NCBI RefSeq assembly: GCF_001644025.1
Contig: NZ_LUUK01000177.1
Coordinates: forward strand, 101,172-165,171
Direction: 5' to 3'
DNA from: Methylomonas koyamae
GTDB lineage: Bacteria > Pseudomonadota > Gammaproteobacteria > Methylococcales > Methylomonadaceae
DNA length: 64,000 nt
Part shown: one piece after another, positions 42,765-51,783 of the stretch
Layout: each line of letters opens with the position of its first letter
Numbering within the stretch: position 1 is the stretch's first letter
Notes under the pieces: model-generated
Databases searched by the model: none
Seen by the model: the letters and a program-made list of their open reading frames with translations, nothing else
Told to the model about the DNA's origin: nothing
Position numbers and translations under genes: made by a program

Positions 42765-43112
42765 ATGAAAATATTCTGGGTGGTATTTGCTATAGGCTTA
42801 ACTGGCCTGTATTTCGTTAACATGGCCATGTTGAAAATGCCGTTTTTGAGTTGGGAATGGGGAAAACATGCGGCGATTCGGTTTTTTCTCGGCTTTTTTA
42901 TTTTAGGTGTCAACGCCTTTTATGCACACAAGTTAAAATTCACGAGCGCGCTTAAAGTAATATTAGCCATAGCTTTTTTGGATTATTTGTACGATTACTT
43001 TATAGAAACCTATAGGCTTAATTTCGAAATCATTTTGCACGGCTTGTACATGCTGGTATGGGGCTCAATCATGGGTTATCTCGCATGCAAGGACTTCAAC
43101 AATAAAGAATAA
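42765..43112 (+). CDS. small multi-pass membrane protein of unknown function
   Basis: A 115-residue protein with about four hydrophobic segments (IFWVVFAIGLTGLYFVN, FFLGFFILGVNAFY, ALKVILAIAFLDYLYDYF, ILHGLYMLVWGSIMGYLAC). Not recognised. Its lower GC contrasts with the ATPase gene 119 bp upstream. It may share a transcript with the DedA gene 51 bp downstream. Confidence 0.7.
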   Translation: MKIFWVVFAIGLTGLYFVNMAMLKMPFLSWEWGKHAAIRFFLGFFILGVNAFYAHKLKFTSALKVILAIAFLDYLYDYFIETYRLNFEIILHGLYMLVWGSIMGYLACKDFNNKE

Positions 43113-43163
43113 TAAAATCGTTGCGCAATGTCATTCAATTTCAAGCAATGTTGACGGCGGGTC

Positions 43164-43763
43164 ATGCCAATGACGGATATTATTGCCTTGATAGAAAACC
43201 ATATTGAATATGCTCCCTGGATAATATTTGGTTTATTATTGCTTGCTGGTTTTAATGTTCCTATTTCGGAAGATGGCATGCTGTTCGTGGCGGCAACCTT
43301 CGCGGCAAGAAACTCAGAACATTTGCCGTATTTTTTGGGTTCAGTTTATGCCGGGGCTTACGGTTCTGATCTGATTTGCTACGGTTTGGGGAGAATTTTG
43401 GGGGCACGCCTGAGTCATTGGCGTTTGTTTTCGAAGTTAATGGATAAGGAGAAAATCGACAAGGTATCCGAATATTATCGAAACTATGGCCTATTGACAC
43501 TGGTATTTGGGCGATTCGTGCCGTTCGGTGTCCGCAACCTGTTGTTTTTGACTGCGGGGCTTGGTCGAATGAATGCGGTTAAATTTGCGACAGCCGATTT
43601 TTTGGCCTGCTCGGTGTCTGTAATAGTGTATTTCAGTGTTTATTATCACTATGGACAAAAAATCGTATTGATTATCCAGGAAGTGAATATCGCAATTTTT
43701 ATTTTGGCGATGTTGATCGGCGCTTACCTTTGCTTTAAAAAAGCGAGAGCGAATAACTCGTAA
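43164..43763 (+). CDS. DedA family membrane protein
   Basis: A 199-residue DedA/SNARE-associated protein: WIIFGLLLLAGFNVPISEDGMLFVAATFAAR, GAYGSDLICYGLGRILGARL, YRNYGLLTLVFGRFVPFGVRNLLFLTAGLGRM (the conserved FGRF.P..R..... motif). The family acts in lipid scrambling, proton-motive-force maintenance and cation tolerance. An ATG two codons downstream (43170) is an alternative start. AT content is above the cargo average, as in its upstream neighbour. Confidence 0.85.
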   Translation: MPMTDIIALIENHIEYAPWIIFGLLLLAGFNVPISEDGMLFVAATFAARNSEHLPYFLGSVYAGAYGSDLICYGLGRILGARLSHWRLFSKLMDKEKIDKVSEYYRNYGLLTLVFGRFVPFGVRNLLFLTAGLGRMNAVKFATADFLACSVSVIVYFSVYYHYGQKIVLIIQEVNIAIFILAMLIGAYLCFKKARANNS

Positions 43764-43815
43764 GGTAGAATCCACTAGCAATTCTGCCGTATGACCACTA
43801 CTGACTTGGTGAGCG

Positions 43816-43915
43816 TTGTTGGCACGACATAAATGCTGGAGAAATGAAGTCTTTTAGGAAAGTTTTTCAACCACTGTGCATTTTTCAACAAACTGTTAAT
43901 TTGTCGTGCCAACAA
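43816..43915. repeat. perfect 14-bp inverted repeat at the 3' end of the GH5 gene
   Basis: TTGTTGGCACGACA (43816-43829) is repeated in inverse form, TGTCGTGCCAACAA (43902-43915), 72 bp apart. The second copy encodes the last residues of the GH5 protein (IVGTTN). The intervening sequence is AT-rich and lies between convergent genes. It could be a terminator-like structure or a trace of a small inversion or insertion. Confidence 0.7.
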
Positions 43916-45197
43916 TTTTTTGTTCCGCCTGTTTTTCTAATGTAGCGGTAAAGGGTTGAGTCGGCCGTTTCAGGTTTCGGCCTTTAGTTGCTTTTTTCAT
44001 GGCGTTGATGACTATAGGATTAGGTGAAAAAATTTCTGGCGTATTCCACTGACTCCATTTGTATTTGATAGTGTTTAAATCGTCCGTATCAATATTGACA
44101 ACATTGCCGTTTTGTATAGATGTGTTGTACATGCCCCAGTTATTCTGGCCCAACACCTTATAAGACCAAGTTGTCCAGTGGCTTCCAGATTCTGTGAATT
44201 TCTGAAGTCCGTAATTCCAGGATTCGGCATTTCCGAACAGCGTGAACTCTCCGACAAAATGCGGTACGTTATATTTTGTACCCCATATTTTAGCGTCCCT
44301 TATCCAACCATCCACTGCTTTTTTCATCACCGCGAAGTCTTCATTGTTTTGCCATTGATAATAATGCAGAGAGTAGACGACGTTGTGCCAATGTTTCTCT
44401 CGGGGATTCGGAAGCGTATTCCACCACCAAATAGCTTCCATTATGATGATATGGTCGGGATCTATCTTGCGGATAGCGTGATACAGTCGGTCGTAAATGT
44501 TGACCACCTCAGAGCCCATGGGACCCGGAAAGGTCTCCGAGGGTTCATTCAGCAGGTCATAACCGGCGACTGCGGCATTGCCTTTGAAACGCCTGGCCAG
44601 GGTTTCCCAAAATTCTACCAGTTGATTCTGATAGAGAGGACTGGAATAAAGCAGAGAGCCGTTTTGTCGGCCTGAATGATGGGTTCCATTCTGTGAGCCA
44701 GGTGCGCCATGCAGATCAAGTATAGTGTAGAGTCCATATTCCAGCGCTTTGTTTACGGTCCATTCGATGCGGGATAAATCAATGGCGCCGGTATCGTCCA
44801 GCCTCCAGTTACCTTCATCATCCATATGGTTAAGCGCATATATCGGCAAGCGAATACAGTTGAGACCGGCATCGGCGATGTTCTTGAAATCGATTTCCGT
44901 GATCCAGGAATCCCAGTAAGTGTTGTACAGATCCCAGACAGCCTCTTTACCAAAACGGTCATTAAGAATATTTCGCGCATCCCACTCGTTTGACGCCCCG
45001 GTTAATGGCGACATCCAGGGTTCATGCATCTTCCAACCGCCCAGATTTGTGCCGTAAAGATGAACCTTTTTACCCTTGCCATAATTATCCCTGATATCTT
45101 TTCCATTCACTTTAAGAAAATCTGAAGCGGAATAACATAAAGGAGACGATAGTATCAGCGTCCAGAGTAACACCTGTATTCTAGCTAGCGTCGTCAT
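43896..45197 (-). CDS. glycoside hydrolase family 5 (cellulase-type) secreted enzyme
   Basis: A 433-residue exported protein: signal peptide (MTTLARIQVLLWTLILSSPLCYSA), then a GH5 TIM barrel with GTNLGGWKMHEPWMSP, LNCIRLPIYA, TILDLHGAPGSQNG, YDLLNEPSETFPGP (acid/base Glu in NEP), HNVVYSLHYYQW and FVGEFTLFG (nucleophile Glu). The GTNLGGWL-like opening resembles exo-beta-1,3-glucanase and related GH5 enzymes; the exact glycan is unknown. GAGGA lies 6 bp before the ATG, inside the decayed opgC remnant, so the gene appears to have landed in or beside that copy. Confidence 0.9.
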   Translation of the reverse strand: MTTLARIQVLLWTLILSSPLCYSASDFLKVNGKDIRDNYGKGKKVHLYGTNLGGWKMHEPWMSPLTGASNEWDARNILNDRFGKEAVWDLYNTYWDSWITEIDFKNIADAGLNCIRLPIYALNHMDDEGNWRLDDTGAIDLSRIEWTVNKALEYGLYTILDLHGAPGSQNGTHHSGRQNGSLLYSSPLYQNQLVEFWETLARRFKGNAAVAGYDLLNEPSETFPGPMGSEVVNIYDRLYHAIRKIDPDHIIIMEAIWWWNTLPNPREKHWHNVVYSLHYYQWQNNEDFAVMKKAVDGWIRDAKIWGTKYNVPHFVGEFTLFGNAESWNYGLQKFTESGSHWTTWSYKVLGQNNWGMYNTSIQNGNVVNIDTDDLNTIKYKWSQWNTPEIFSPNPIVINAMKKATKGRNLKRPTQPFTATLEKQAEQKIVGTTN

Positions 45198-45445
45198 AAG
45201 ATTTCCTCGCACTGCCCAGCCAAAGACTGGTGCGTTCCAAACAGCGTCCATCGGCGATTGCCCAGGTAAATCCAGACAGGAAAACACAAACCTCCGTCGC
45301 GTCGCTTAATCCGAACCACAGCCGCTTTGTGTGGAAACTGGGGATTGACCGGCATGTGGTTGATGAAGATGGTCATCAAGGCAAAACCGCAGCAAGAATC
45401 CCGTTGCGGATTACCTGCTGATACTGGATAGGGTAGTGATACCAT
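45198..45445 (-). pseudogene. decayed duplicate of the opgC 5' end
   Basis: The minus strand from 45445 encodes MVSLPYPVSAGNPQ...GFALMTIFINHMPVNPQ, matching the start of the intact OpgC (MGSQLNPVPVRNPQ...GFALMVIFINHMPANPW). After a frameshift the match continues in another frame with WFGLSDATEVCVFLSGF and GRCLERTSLWLGS. Similarity ends about where the GH5 start codon lies. The upstream DNA (45446-45651) also matches the region upstream of the intact opgC, so gene start and control region were duplicated together. Confidence 0.85.
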
Positions 45446-45614
45446 TATGAATCTTGTGTGAAAGGGGTGAGCTGGCTTCCGCTATGGTAATTGTTCCGAA
45501 TAAGTCCATGGTGAGACTCTTGATGTCATCCTAAAATGCAGACGACATGGCATGCCATGATCCCAGTTTTTATCGTATTTTTTATTAGCAGACTAAGAGC
45601 AATAATAGCGGTGC

Positions 45615-45636
45615 AACCTTTCATAAACCTTTCAAC
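45615..45636 (-). promoter_or_regulatory. 11-bp direct repeat, probable response-regulator site B
   Basis: AACCTTTCA at 45615 and 45626 (11-bp period), ending 15 bp before the response regulator start. It is the duplicated counterpart of site A. Binding here by the regulator would affect its own gene or the divergent remnant. Confidence 0.6.
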
Positions 45637-45651
45637 AAGACAAACGTTTCG

Positions 45652-46326
45652 ATGAGAATTTTATTGGTCGAAGACGATGCCGTATTAGGCGACGGTCTTT
45701 CCCGAAGTCTCGGCGACTGGGGGTTCGATGTCACATTGGCGGTGACTGGCAGCTACGCTGACAGCGCCTTATGCACACAGCCCTACGACATGGTTATCCT
45801 CGATCTGGGGCTGCCGGACATGGATGGGCGTGATGTATTACGGCAATTACGATCCCGAAAATCGGCCATTCCGGTATTGATACTCACTGCCCGCGATGGA
45901 CTGAATGATCGGGTTGGAGGCCTGGAGCTGGGAGCTGACGATTATATGACCAAGCCCTTTGAGCTACGGGAACTGGAGGCTCGCGTGAGAGCTTTACTGC
46001 GTCGCAGTCATGGCGGTTTTAGCCACGACATTACGTTTGGCCGATTGCGGCTGGATACCCGTAGTCAGCAGATTATGGTCGATGCTATACCGATGGTATT
46101 GCCGCCGCGTGAATATGGCGTGCTGGAGGCCTTGTTGTTGCAACAAGGGCGAGTAGTCAGCAAGGATAGTCTTGCCCAGCGTCTTGCCGCTCGATCGGAA
46201 GAACTGGCGGACAATGTCATCGAAGTCTATGTGCATCGACTTCGCAAACGCCTGGAACCACTGGGTATCGGTATCAGAACGATGCGGGGGCTCGGTTATC
46301 TGCTGGAGCAAATCCCCGATGCGTAA
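45652..46326 (+). CDS. OmpR/PhoB-class two-component response regulator
   Basis: A 224-residue regulator. The receiver domain has the acidic pocket (LVEDDAVLG), phospho-acceptor Asp51 in MVILDLGLPDMDGRDVL, LTARD and the conserved lysine in DDYMTKPFEL. The C-terminal winged helix contains LPPREYGVLEALL and DNVIEVYVHRLRKRLEPLGIGIRTMRGLGYLLE. It is closest in pattern to QseB/PmrA/TctD types, which bind direct repeats with an 11-bp period, exactly the spacing of the four sites in this window. It overlaps the sensor kinase gene by 8 bp. Confidence 0.93.
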   Translation: MRILLVEDDAVLGDGLSRSLGDWGFDVTLAVTGSYADSALCTQPYDMVILDLGLPDMDGRDVLRQLRSRKSAIPVLILTARDGLNDRVGGLELGADDYMTKPFELRELEARVRALLRRSHGGFSHDITFGRLRLDTRSQQIMVDAIPMVLPPREYGVLEALLLQQGRVVSKDSLAQRLAARSEELADNVIEVYVHRLRKRLEPLGIGIRTMRGLGYLLEQIPDA

Positions 46327-47707
46327 ACCCCAAAGCCTTCGGGCACAGCTTTTGTCACGCTTGACCTTGCCCTTGCTTATCGTGGTAGTTCTCGATGCCT
46401 CGGTGTCATATTACGTCGCCCTGCATTATGCCGATCAGGCTTACGATAGCTGGCTGCTGGATTCGGCAAAATCACTGGCGCAAGAGGTCAAGGCGCAAAA
46501 GGACAAAGTGACCTTCGAACTGCCGCCCATCGCGGTCGAGGTGTTCCGCTGGGATGCCATGGATAAGACCTTTTTCAAGGTGGAGTCCCTATCCGCAGGG
46601 ATTATCGCCGGCGACAAGGGGCTTCCGAGCCCCTCCATTACGGCGATAGGCCGGGACGAAGCGATCTATTCCGATGGTGAAATCCAAGGCCAAAAAGTTC
46701 GCATCGTTTCGGTGCTGACCACGCCCACTGCTGACGATACTGACGATGTGCTGATTTCGGTCGCCGAAACCCTCCACAAGCGACGCAGCATGATGAATGA
46801 AATTCTGCTTGCGGTGGTGTTGCCTCAGCTTTTGCTGGTGTTGATTACCGGTTTTCACATCTGGACCGGTATCAATCGCGGTCTCAGTCCGCTGAACGAT
46901 TTGGCAAAACTTATTGCTCAACGTTCCGCGCGAGACTTGAATCCCATTGCGGATACCGGCGTTCCCCTCGAAGTCCGTGCGCTGACCCACACCATCAATG
47001 CTTTACTGCACCGGCTTGGCTCCAATCTCAAGACTCAACAGCGATTCATCGAAAACGCGGCGCATCAACTCCGCACGCCTTTGGCAGGGTTGAAAGTACA
47101 GGCTGAGCGGGCGTTACTGGCGGATAAGCTTGAGACCATGAAACCGGCCTTGGCGCACATGAAAAATTCGGCAGATCGCGTCGCCCATCTCAGCACGCAA
47201 TTGCTGGTACTGGCCAAGTCAGAATCCCTATCACAAAGCGCCAGGGAGTTTAGCGCGATAGATTTGGTTAGCCTCGCTCGCGATTGTTGTATGGACTGGG
47301 TGCCGAAAGCATTGGAACGTAACATCGAAGTAGGATTCGATGCGCCGAAAGCACCGGTTCTAGTCATTGGCGATGAAACTCTGCTGCGAGAACTGCTCAG
47401 TAATCTACTGGACAATGCAATTTGTTACGGCAATCCGGAGGGGCATATCAGCGTAAAAATCGAGGCCACCCCAGAACCGAATCTGATCGTTGAAGACGAT
47501 GGCCCCGGTATCCAGGTAAATGAGGCCGACAAGATTTTCGAGCGCTTTTACCGTATTCCGGGCAGTCGCGGAGAGGGGTGTGGATTGGGGTTGGCCATTG
47601 TTAAGGAAATTGCCGATCTGCATGCGGCTCGGATTATCATTGGCCCTGGCTATGCCGGTTGCGGCACCCGGATTGATGTTGTCTTTGAATCTCGATTCGC
47701 GACTTAA
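46319..47707 (+). CDS. sensor histidine kinase
   Basis: A 462-residue membrane kinase. N-terminal helix LLSRLTLPLLIVVVLDASVSYYVAL, a periplasmic region of about 115 residues, second helix LLAVVLPQLLLVLITGFHIWTGI, HAMP-like segment, H-box IENAAHQLRTPLAGLK, N-box LLSNLLDNAICYG, and G-boxes VEDDGPGI and GEGCGLGLAIVKEIA. This is the TctE/QseC-type layout with a 2CSK_N-like periplasmic sensor. The ligand is unknown; the regulon predicted from the repeats includes metal efflux genes, which would fit metal or cation sensing. Confidence 0.93.
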   Translation: MRKPQSLRAQLLSRLTLPLLIVVVLDASVSYYVALHYADQAYDSWLLDSAKSLAQEVKAQKDKVTFELPPIAVEVFRWDAMDKTFFKVESLSAGIIAGDKGLPSPSITAIGRDEAIYSDGEIQGQKVRIVSVLTTPTADDTDDVLISVAETLHKRRSMMNEILLAVVLPQLLLVLITGFHIWTGINRGLSPLNDLAKLIAQRSARDLNPIADTGVPLEVRALTHTINALLHRLGSNLKTQQRFIENAAHQLRTPLAGLKVQAERALLADKLETMKPALAHMKNSADRVAHLSTQLLVLAKSESLSQSAREFSAIDLVSLARDCCMDWVPKALERNIEVGFDAPKAPVLVIGDETLLRELLSNLLDNAICYGNPEGHISVKIEATPEPNLIVEDDGPGIQVNEADKIFERFYRIPGSRGEGCGLGLAIVKEIADLHAARIIIGPGYAGCGTRIDVVFESRFAT

Positions 47708-47730
47708 AACCGCACATGGTTTCGAGCCGC

Positions 47731-47752
47731 TGAAAGGTTAGTGAAAGGTTAT
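47731..47752 (+). promoter_or_regulatory. 11-bp direct repeat, probable response-regulator site C
   Basis: TGAAAGGTT at 47731 and 47742, followed closely by a TATGAT hexamer (47758-47763). It lies 60 bp before the small lipoprotein gene and directly after the kinase gene. Confidence 0.6.
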
Positions 47753-47813
47753 TTGTTTATGATGCAGTCTTCTCAGACAAAAACATGAAAATTAATATTT
47801 TCACCGAACTGAA

Positions 47814-47972
47814 ATGCACGTTATTCAATTAATATGTCTCGTTACCGTCATGTTGGCATCAGGTTGTGCGCGGCATAATCCGGAGCCTGTTGAGCAATCA
47901 CTGCCCGATGTAGCATCAATGCCCTCAATTGAATTAGCCGAAAGCTACCAGGACGCCTCTGTACAATACTGA
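47814..47972 (+). CDS. small lipoprotein
   Basis: A 52-residue ORF below common size cut-offs: a hydrophobic leader LICLVTVMLASGC ending in a clean lipobox (LASGC, Cys18), then a short polar tail with AESYQDAS. Not recognised; mature part would be about 35 residues. The ribosome site is weak, but it lies between direct-repeat site C and the DUF2380-like gene, with which it would be co-transcribed. Confidence 0.55.
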   Translation: MHVIQLICLVTVMLASGCARHNPEPVEQSLPDVASMPSIELAESYQDASVQY

Positions 47973-47990
47973 AGTGATATGGGTCTAATA

Positions 47991-48515
47991 ATGAGATTTT
48001 TAACGTTGCTTTTGTGTGTCTTAAGCTTTCAAGCAGTAGCCGATACTCGTGTCGCTATCCTCGATTTTGAATTGAAAGATATGACGCTAGCACCAGGCAT
48101 TCCTGCAGAAATTAAACGCACCGCCTCTATTAAGCCCTTGCTAGAAGGTGAATTGCGTTCGGCTGGTTATCACATCGTTGATATTCCATTGCAAGCGCAA
48201 CATGCCGCCAACAGCGGAGTTGGCTACCTATTCGATCATGCCGATGTTGCTGCACAACTTGGTAAAAATTTCGGTGCCGACTATGTTGTGGTAGGAAGAT
48301 TGCATAAACCCAGTTTTTTGTTTGCTTATGTTATGGGAAATCTGGTTAATGTTAGCGACGGACGATGGATGGACAAATTTATCACCGAATCGAAAGGCCC
48401 AAACAGTGAGCTTACCATCAAGGCAGTGGAAGGCTTGGCCGTCAAAATTGATAACAGACTTGATCACCGTTATACCCCACCTCCACCAGTTAAACAGGGG
48501 TCTCAACAGCCATAG
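47991..48515 (+). CDS. DUF2380/DUF3280-like periplasmic protein
   Basis: A 174-residue exported protein (signal MRFLTLLLCVLSFQAVA). VAILDFELKDMTLAPG, a Gly-rich LLEGELRSAGYHIVDIP stretch, FGADYVVVGRLHKPS and LVNVSDGRWMDKF resemble the DUF2380/DUF3280 group, which is predicted to be periplasmic and has no assigned function. A shorter signal is obtained from ATG 47991 than from ATG 47979. It ends in PPPPVKQGSQQP. It probably belongs to the regulon of the two-component system just upstream. Confidence 0.7.
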   Translation: MRFLTLLLCVLSFQAVADTRVAILDFELKDMTLAPGIPAEIKRTASIKPLLEGELRSAGYHIVDIPLQAQHAANSGVGYLFDHADVAAQLGKNFGADYVVVGRLHKPSFLFAYVMGNLVNVSDGRWMDKFITESKGPNSELTIKAVEGLAVKIDNRLDHRYTPPPPVKQGSQQP

Positions 48516-48553
48516 AGAGATGGCCCCAAAAAATTGAACAGTCCATTAAGTGA

Positions 48554-48667
48554 AAGATCCTGTACTACCTGCCCAAACCGATTTCAGAGCGGGAACTCGA
48601 CATCATGAAGCGATTGGACCAATTGCACTTGAAACATCCATTCATGGGCGCCCGCATGTTGCGATGA
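48554..48667 (+). pseudogene. IS3-family transposase (orfB) remnant
   Basis: One frame from 48554 encodes YYLPKPISERELDIMKRLDQ followed by LHLKHPFMGARMLR and a stop, the typical N-terminal stretch of IS3-family OrfB transposases (YY.P.P.SE..L..M..IDELHL..PF.GAR). A stop precedes it, and neither the DDE domain nor terminal repeats are present, so only a scar remains in the 170-bp gap between the DUF2380-like and UspA genes. Confidence 0.65.
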
Positions 48668-48685
48668 TGTAGCGCTTTTTCAGCC

Positions 48686-49555
48686 TCAACGCAGCAACAA
48701 CAAGGGCTTGCGGCTTTGTGTCAGCATCTTCACCGTAAAACTCCCCAACAACCAGTCGTGAATGCGGGCATGGCCGAAGGCGCCCATCACGGTCATGTCT
48801 ATCGCTTTTTGATCTTGATACTCGGCTAAAACCAGCTCGGGTTTGCCGACCAGTTTTTTGGCAATCACTTCAATGTCGCCCGCCAACTGCAGTTTGTTGG
48901 CGGCCACGTCCAGCAGTTGGCCTTTGCCTTCATCCTGGCTGACGCACACCAGATGGCACACCAAGCCTTTGTAAAGAGGGCTGGTGGTGACCATATCCAG
49001 CGCCTTTTCGGCGGCGGGGCTGCCGTCGTAGGCCAGCATGATGCGCTCGGGCGCCTTGAATTCGGCGTTCACCACCAAAATCGGTTTGTGCAGTGAGCGA
49101 ATGATGGATTCCAGCTTGGCGCCGATTTTGTCCGGCTGGTTTTCGTGCACCTTGCCGCGCACGCCGATTACCAATACCCGAATGGCGTTTTCCAGCTCGA
49201 TCAGCGATTCGACTAGACTGCCGTGGCGTTGATTGGTAATCGGGTCAGGAACGCCGCTTTGCAGTACTCGTTCACGGGCAGCCTGCAGCAGTTGCTTGCC
49301 TTGTTGCAAGCGCAATTTGCTGCGTTGCTGTTCCAATTGCGTCAGTTCGTCCAGCAGATGGTCGCGGCTGTCGACGCCGATGTTGCCGGTGAGGTCGGTC
49401 GAATGAGCATGTTCCGGGTGGTGGTCTATGGTATGCAGCAGCTTCAGCGGTGCATCGACTTTTTGCGCGATCCAGGCCGCATAGTCGCAGACGGCGTTGG
49501 TTAACGACGAGCCGTCGATGCCGGCCAGTACCAGGTTTTGGAGCGTATTCATCAA
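48686..49555 (-). CDS. universal stress protein with two UspA domains
   Basis: A 289-residue protein with tandem UspA domains: [25 protein letters not shown] opens the first, [19 protein letters not shown] the second, each with Asp near a nucleotide-binding site. The second ends with [25 protein letters not shown], the G-x2-G-x9-G(S/T) ATP-type motif. It overlaps the SulP gene by 4 bp, so the two are coupled. Confidence 0.92.
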   Translation of the reverse strand: MMNTLQNLVLAGIDGSSLTNAVCDYAAWIAQKVDAPLKLLHTIDHHPEHAHSTDLTGNIGVDSRDHLLDELTQLEQQRSKLRLQQGKQLLQAARERVLQSGVPDPITNQRHGSLVESLIELENAIRVLVIGVRGKVHENQPDKIGAKLESIIRSLHKPILVVNAEFKAPERIMLAYDGSPAAEKALDMVTTSPLYKGLVCHLVCVSQDEGKGQLLDVAANKLQLAGDIEVIAKKLVGKPELVLAEYQDQKAIDMTVMGAFGHARIHDWLLGSFTVKMLTQSRKPLLLLR

Positions 49556-51045
49556 TGGCCTCCCAGGACTTTTTCGATTTCTTCGGGCTTATCGTGAACG
49601 CCGAAGCGGTCCACAATCGTGGCGGTGGCTGTGTTCATGCCGATAACATTAACCTCGGCGCCTTCGCGGCGAAACTTGATCACGACTTTATCCAACGCGC
49701 CGACCGAAGTGAGAACCCAAAAATGCGCACGGGTCAGGTCGATCACCACGTTCTCCAGTGCCTCCTTGAAATCAAAGCTGGCGACGAATTTGTCCGCCGA
49801 ATTGAAGAACACTTGACCGACGACCTTGTAGGTTCGTCTGCTGCCGCCTTCTGCCAATCCGGATTCCACGTACATGAAATGGCTAATTTTGTTGGCAAAA
49901 AATAATGAGGCCAGTAACACGCCGACCAATACACCCAGCGCCAGATTATGCGTCCACACCACCACGACCACGGTGGCAAGCATGACGATGTTGGTCGAAA
50001 GCGGATGGTGCTTGAGATTAATGATCGAGCGCCAGCTAAAGGTGCCGATCGAAACCATGATCATCACCGCCACCAGGGCCGCCATAGGAATTTTGGAAAT
50101 CCACTGATCCAGAAAAACCACCATGATTAATAAAAACGTGCCGGCCACCAAAGTAGACAAGCGGCCGCGACCGCCGGATTTGACGTTGATCACCGACTGG
50201 CCGATCATCGCGCAACCGGCCATGCCGCCCAGCAAACCGGCGCCGATGTTGGCCAGACCCTGGCCCTTGCATTCGCGGTTTTTATCGCTGCTGGTGTCGG
50301 TCAATTCGTCGACGATGGTGGCGGTCATCAAGGACTCCAGCAGGCCCACCACGGCCAATGGCAGCGAATACGGCAGAACGATTTTCAATGTTTCCAGGGT
50401 GAGCGGGACGTCCGGCCATAAAAACACCGGCAAGGTATCCGGCAGCTGTCCCATGTCGCCGATGGTGCGGATGTCGATTTGCCAATAAATGGCGGCAGCG
50501 GTCATGCTGACGATGCACACCAAGGGCGATGGCAGCGATTTACCGATCACGGGTAGATAGGGAAACAGATAAATGATAGCCAGTCCGCCCGCCGTCATCG
50601 CGTACACATGCCAGGAGACGTTAGTCAATTCCGGCAATTGCGCCATGAAAATCAGGATGGCCAGAGCGTTGACGAAGCCGGTCACCACCGAGCGTGACAC
50701 GAAACTCATCAGGCTGCCCAGTTTCAGATAACCGGCGATGATCTGAAGAACACCGGTCAGTAAAGTGGCGGCTAACAGATACTGCAAGCCGTGGTCTTTG
50801 ACCAAGGTTACCATCAGCAAGGCCATCGCCCCGGTGGCCGCCGAGATCATGCCGGGTCGACCGCCGACGAAGGCGGTCATCACCGCAATACAAAACGAGG
50901 CATACAAACCCACTTTGGGATCGACGCCGGCAATGATGGAAAAGGCAATGGCTTCCGGAATCAGAGCCAGCGCCACCACAGTACCGGCCAATAGGTCGTC
51001 GCGGATATTGCCTAGCCAATCTTGTTTTTTCGATAAAAAAATCAT
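49552..51045 (-). CDS. SulP family anion transporter with STAS domain
   Basis: A 497-residue transporter. [31 protein letters not shown] begins the SulP core, followed by [17 protein letters not shown] and [64 protein letters not shown]. The C-terminus is a STAS domain ([31 protein letters not shown]). The family moves sulfate, bicarbonate or other anions; pairing with a UspA protein is common for the bicarbonate-type BicA-like members, but the substrate here is open. Confidence 0.92.
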   Translation of the reverse strand: MIFLSKKQDWLGNIRDDLLAGTVVALALIPEAIAFSIIAGVDPKVGLYASFCIAVMTAFVGGRPGMISAATGAMALLMVTLVKDHGLQYLLAATLLTGVLQIIAGYLKLGSLMSFVSRSVVTGFVNALAILIFMAQLPELTNVSWHVYAMTAGGLAIIYLFPYLPVIGKSLPSPLVCIVSMTAAAIYWQIDIRTIGDMGQLPDTLPVFLWPDVPLTLETLKIVLPYSLPLAVVGLLESLMTATIVDELTDTSSDKNRECKGQGLANIGAGLLGGMAGCAMIGQSVINVKSGGRGRLSTLVAGTFLLIMVVFLDQWISKIPMAALVAVMIMVSIGTFSWRSIINLKHHPLSTNIVMLATVVVVVWTHNLALGVLVGVLLASLFFANKISHFMYVESGLAEGGSRRTYKVVGQVFFNSADKFVASFDFKEALENVVIDLTRAHFWVLTSVGALDKVVIKFRREGAEVNVIGMNTATATIVDRFGVHDKPEEIEKVLGGH

Positions 51046-51122
51046 GTTTAAGCGAGTAAAAAAAAGGCTATGCAGGGCATAGCCAAAGGTAGGAGCGGGT
51101 TAAAAGATCGATGAGGGAGACG

Positions 51123-51554
51123 TTAAGGTGGGCTGCCGCAGGTCGCGATACTGCTTTTGACTCGATCCAGCAAGGCGGTCATCAGGCGTCTTTCCTCCTC
51201 GCTCAATGTCGCCAGGACCTCGCTTTCGACGGCGTCGGCGATTTTCCAGAGTTCTTGAATGATCGCGACGGCTTTGTCGGTAATAGATAAACGATAGGCG
51301 CGCCGGTCGTCCGTGTCTTTGTTACGCACAACCATGCCGGACTCTTCAAGTAAATCGATCTGCTTGACCAAGGTAATCGGTTTAATTTCTAGTATCTCGG
51401 CCAGATCGATTTGCCGGCAATTTTGATTTTCAGACAAATGTACCAAAGCCCGCCATTGGGCATGGGTAAGGCCGATGGGTTCTGCCGCCTTGTTAAAACG
51501 CTGGCGGATGATATGGCTGATTTCGTAGCTGAGGAAACCGAATTTAGAATGCAC
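51123..51554 (-). CDS. MarR family transcriptional regulator
   Basis: A 143-residue winged-helix regulator: EPIGLTHAQWRALVHLSENQNCRQIDLAEILEIKPITLVKQIDLLEESGMVVRNKDTDDRRAYRLSITDKA is a complete MarR HTH and wing. It lies upstream of the SulP-UspA operon (77 bp) on the same strand, and divergent from the RND operon, so either may be its target. Confidence 0.92.
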   Translation of the reverse strand: MHSKFGFLSYEISHIIRQRFNKAAEPIGLTHAQWRALVHLSENQNCRQIDLAEILEIKPITLVKQIDLLEESGMVVRNKDTDDRRAYRLSITDKAVAIIQELWKIADAVESEVLATLSEEERRLMTALLDRVKSSIATCGSPP

Positions 51555-51696
51555 GGAAAGGATGGCTTAATTATAATAAGTTAAGGGTATTATATTGAGT
51601 TGACACTTGTCCGGCAATGGATGAATTCATACTTCACCTTCTAAAGTCGACCGCACGGCTTGACGATATCCAACGCCAGCGATTTTGCAGCAAAGC

Positions 51697-51718
51697 TGAA
51701 AGGTAGATGAAAGGTTGA
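51697..51718 (+). promoter_or_regulatory. 11-bp direct repeat, probable response-regulator site D
   Basis: TGAAAGGTA at 51697 and TGAAAGGTT at 51708, 11 bp apart, 65 bp before the RND membrane-fusion gene. It has the same orientation relative to its gene as site C. Confidence 0.6.
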
Positions 51719-51721
51719 ATC

Positions 51722-51741
51722 GGTAGGATGGCAATCCTACC
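51722..51741 (+). promoter_or_regulatory. leader hairpin before the RND operon
   Basis: GGTAGGAT (51722-51729) and ATCCTACC (51734-51741) form a perfect 8-bp inverted repeat with a 4-base loop, just after direct-repeat site D. It may be an operator or an mRNA hairpin. Confidence 0.4.
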
Positions 51742-51783
51742 CGAGTACTCCTTAAAACCTGTAGAGCTTTCAGCAACTTTGCC

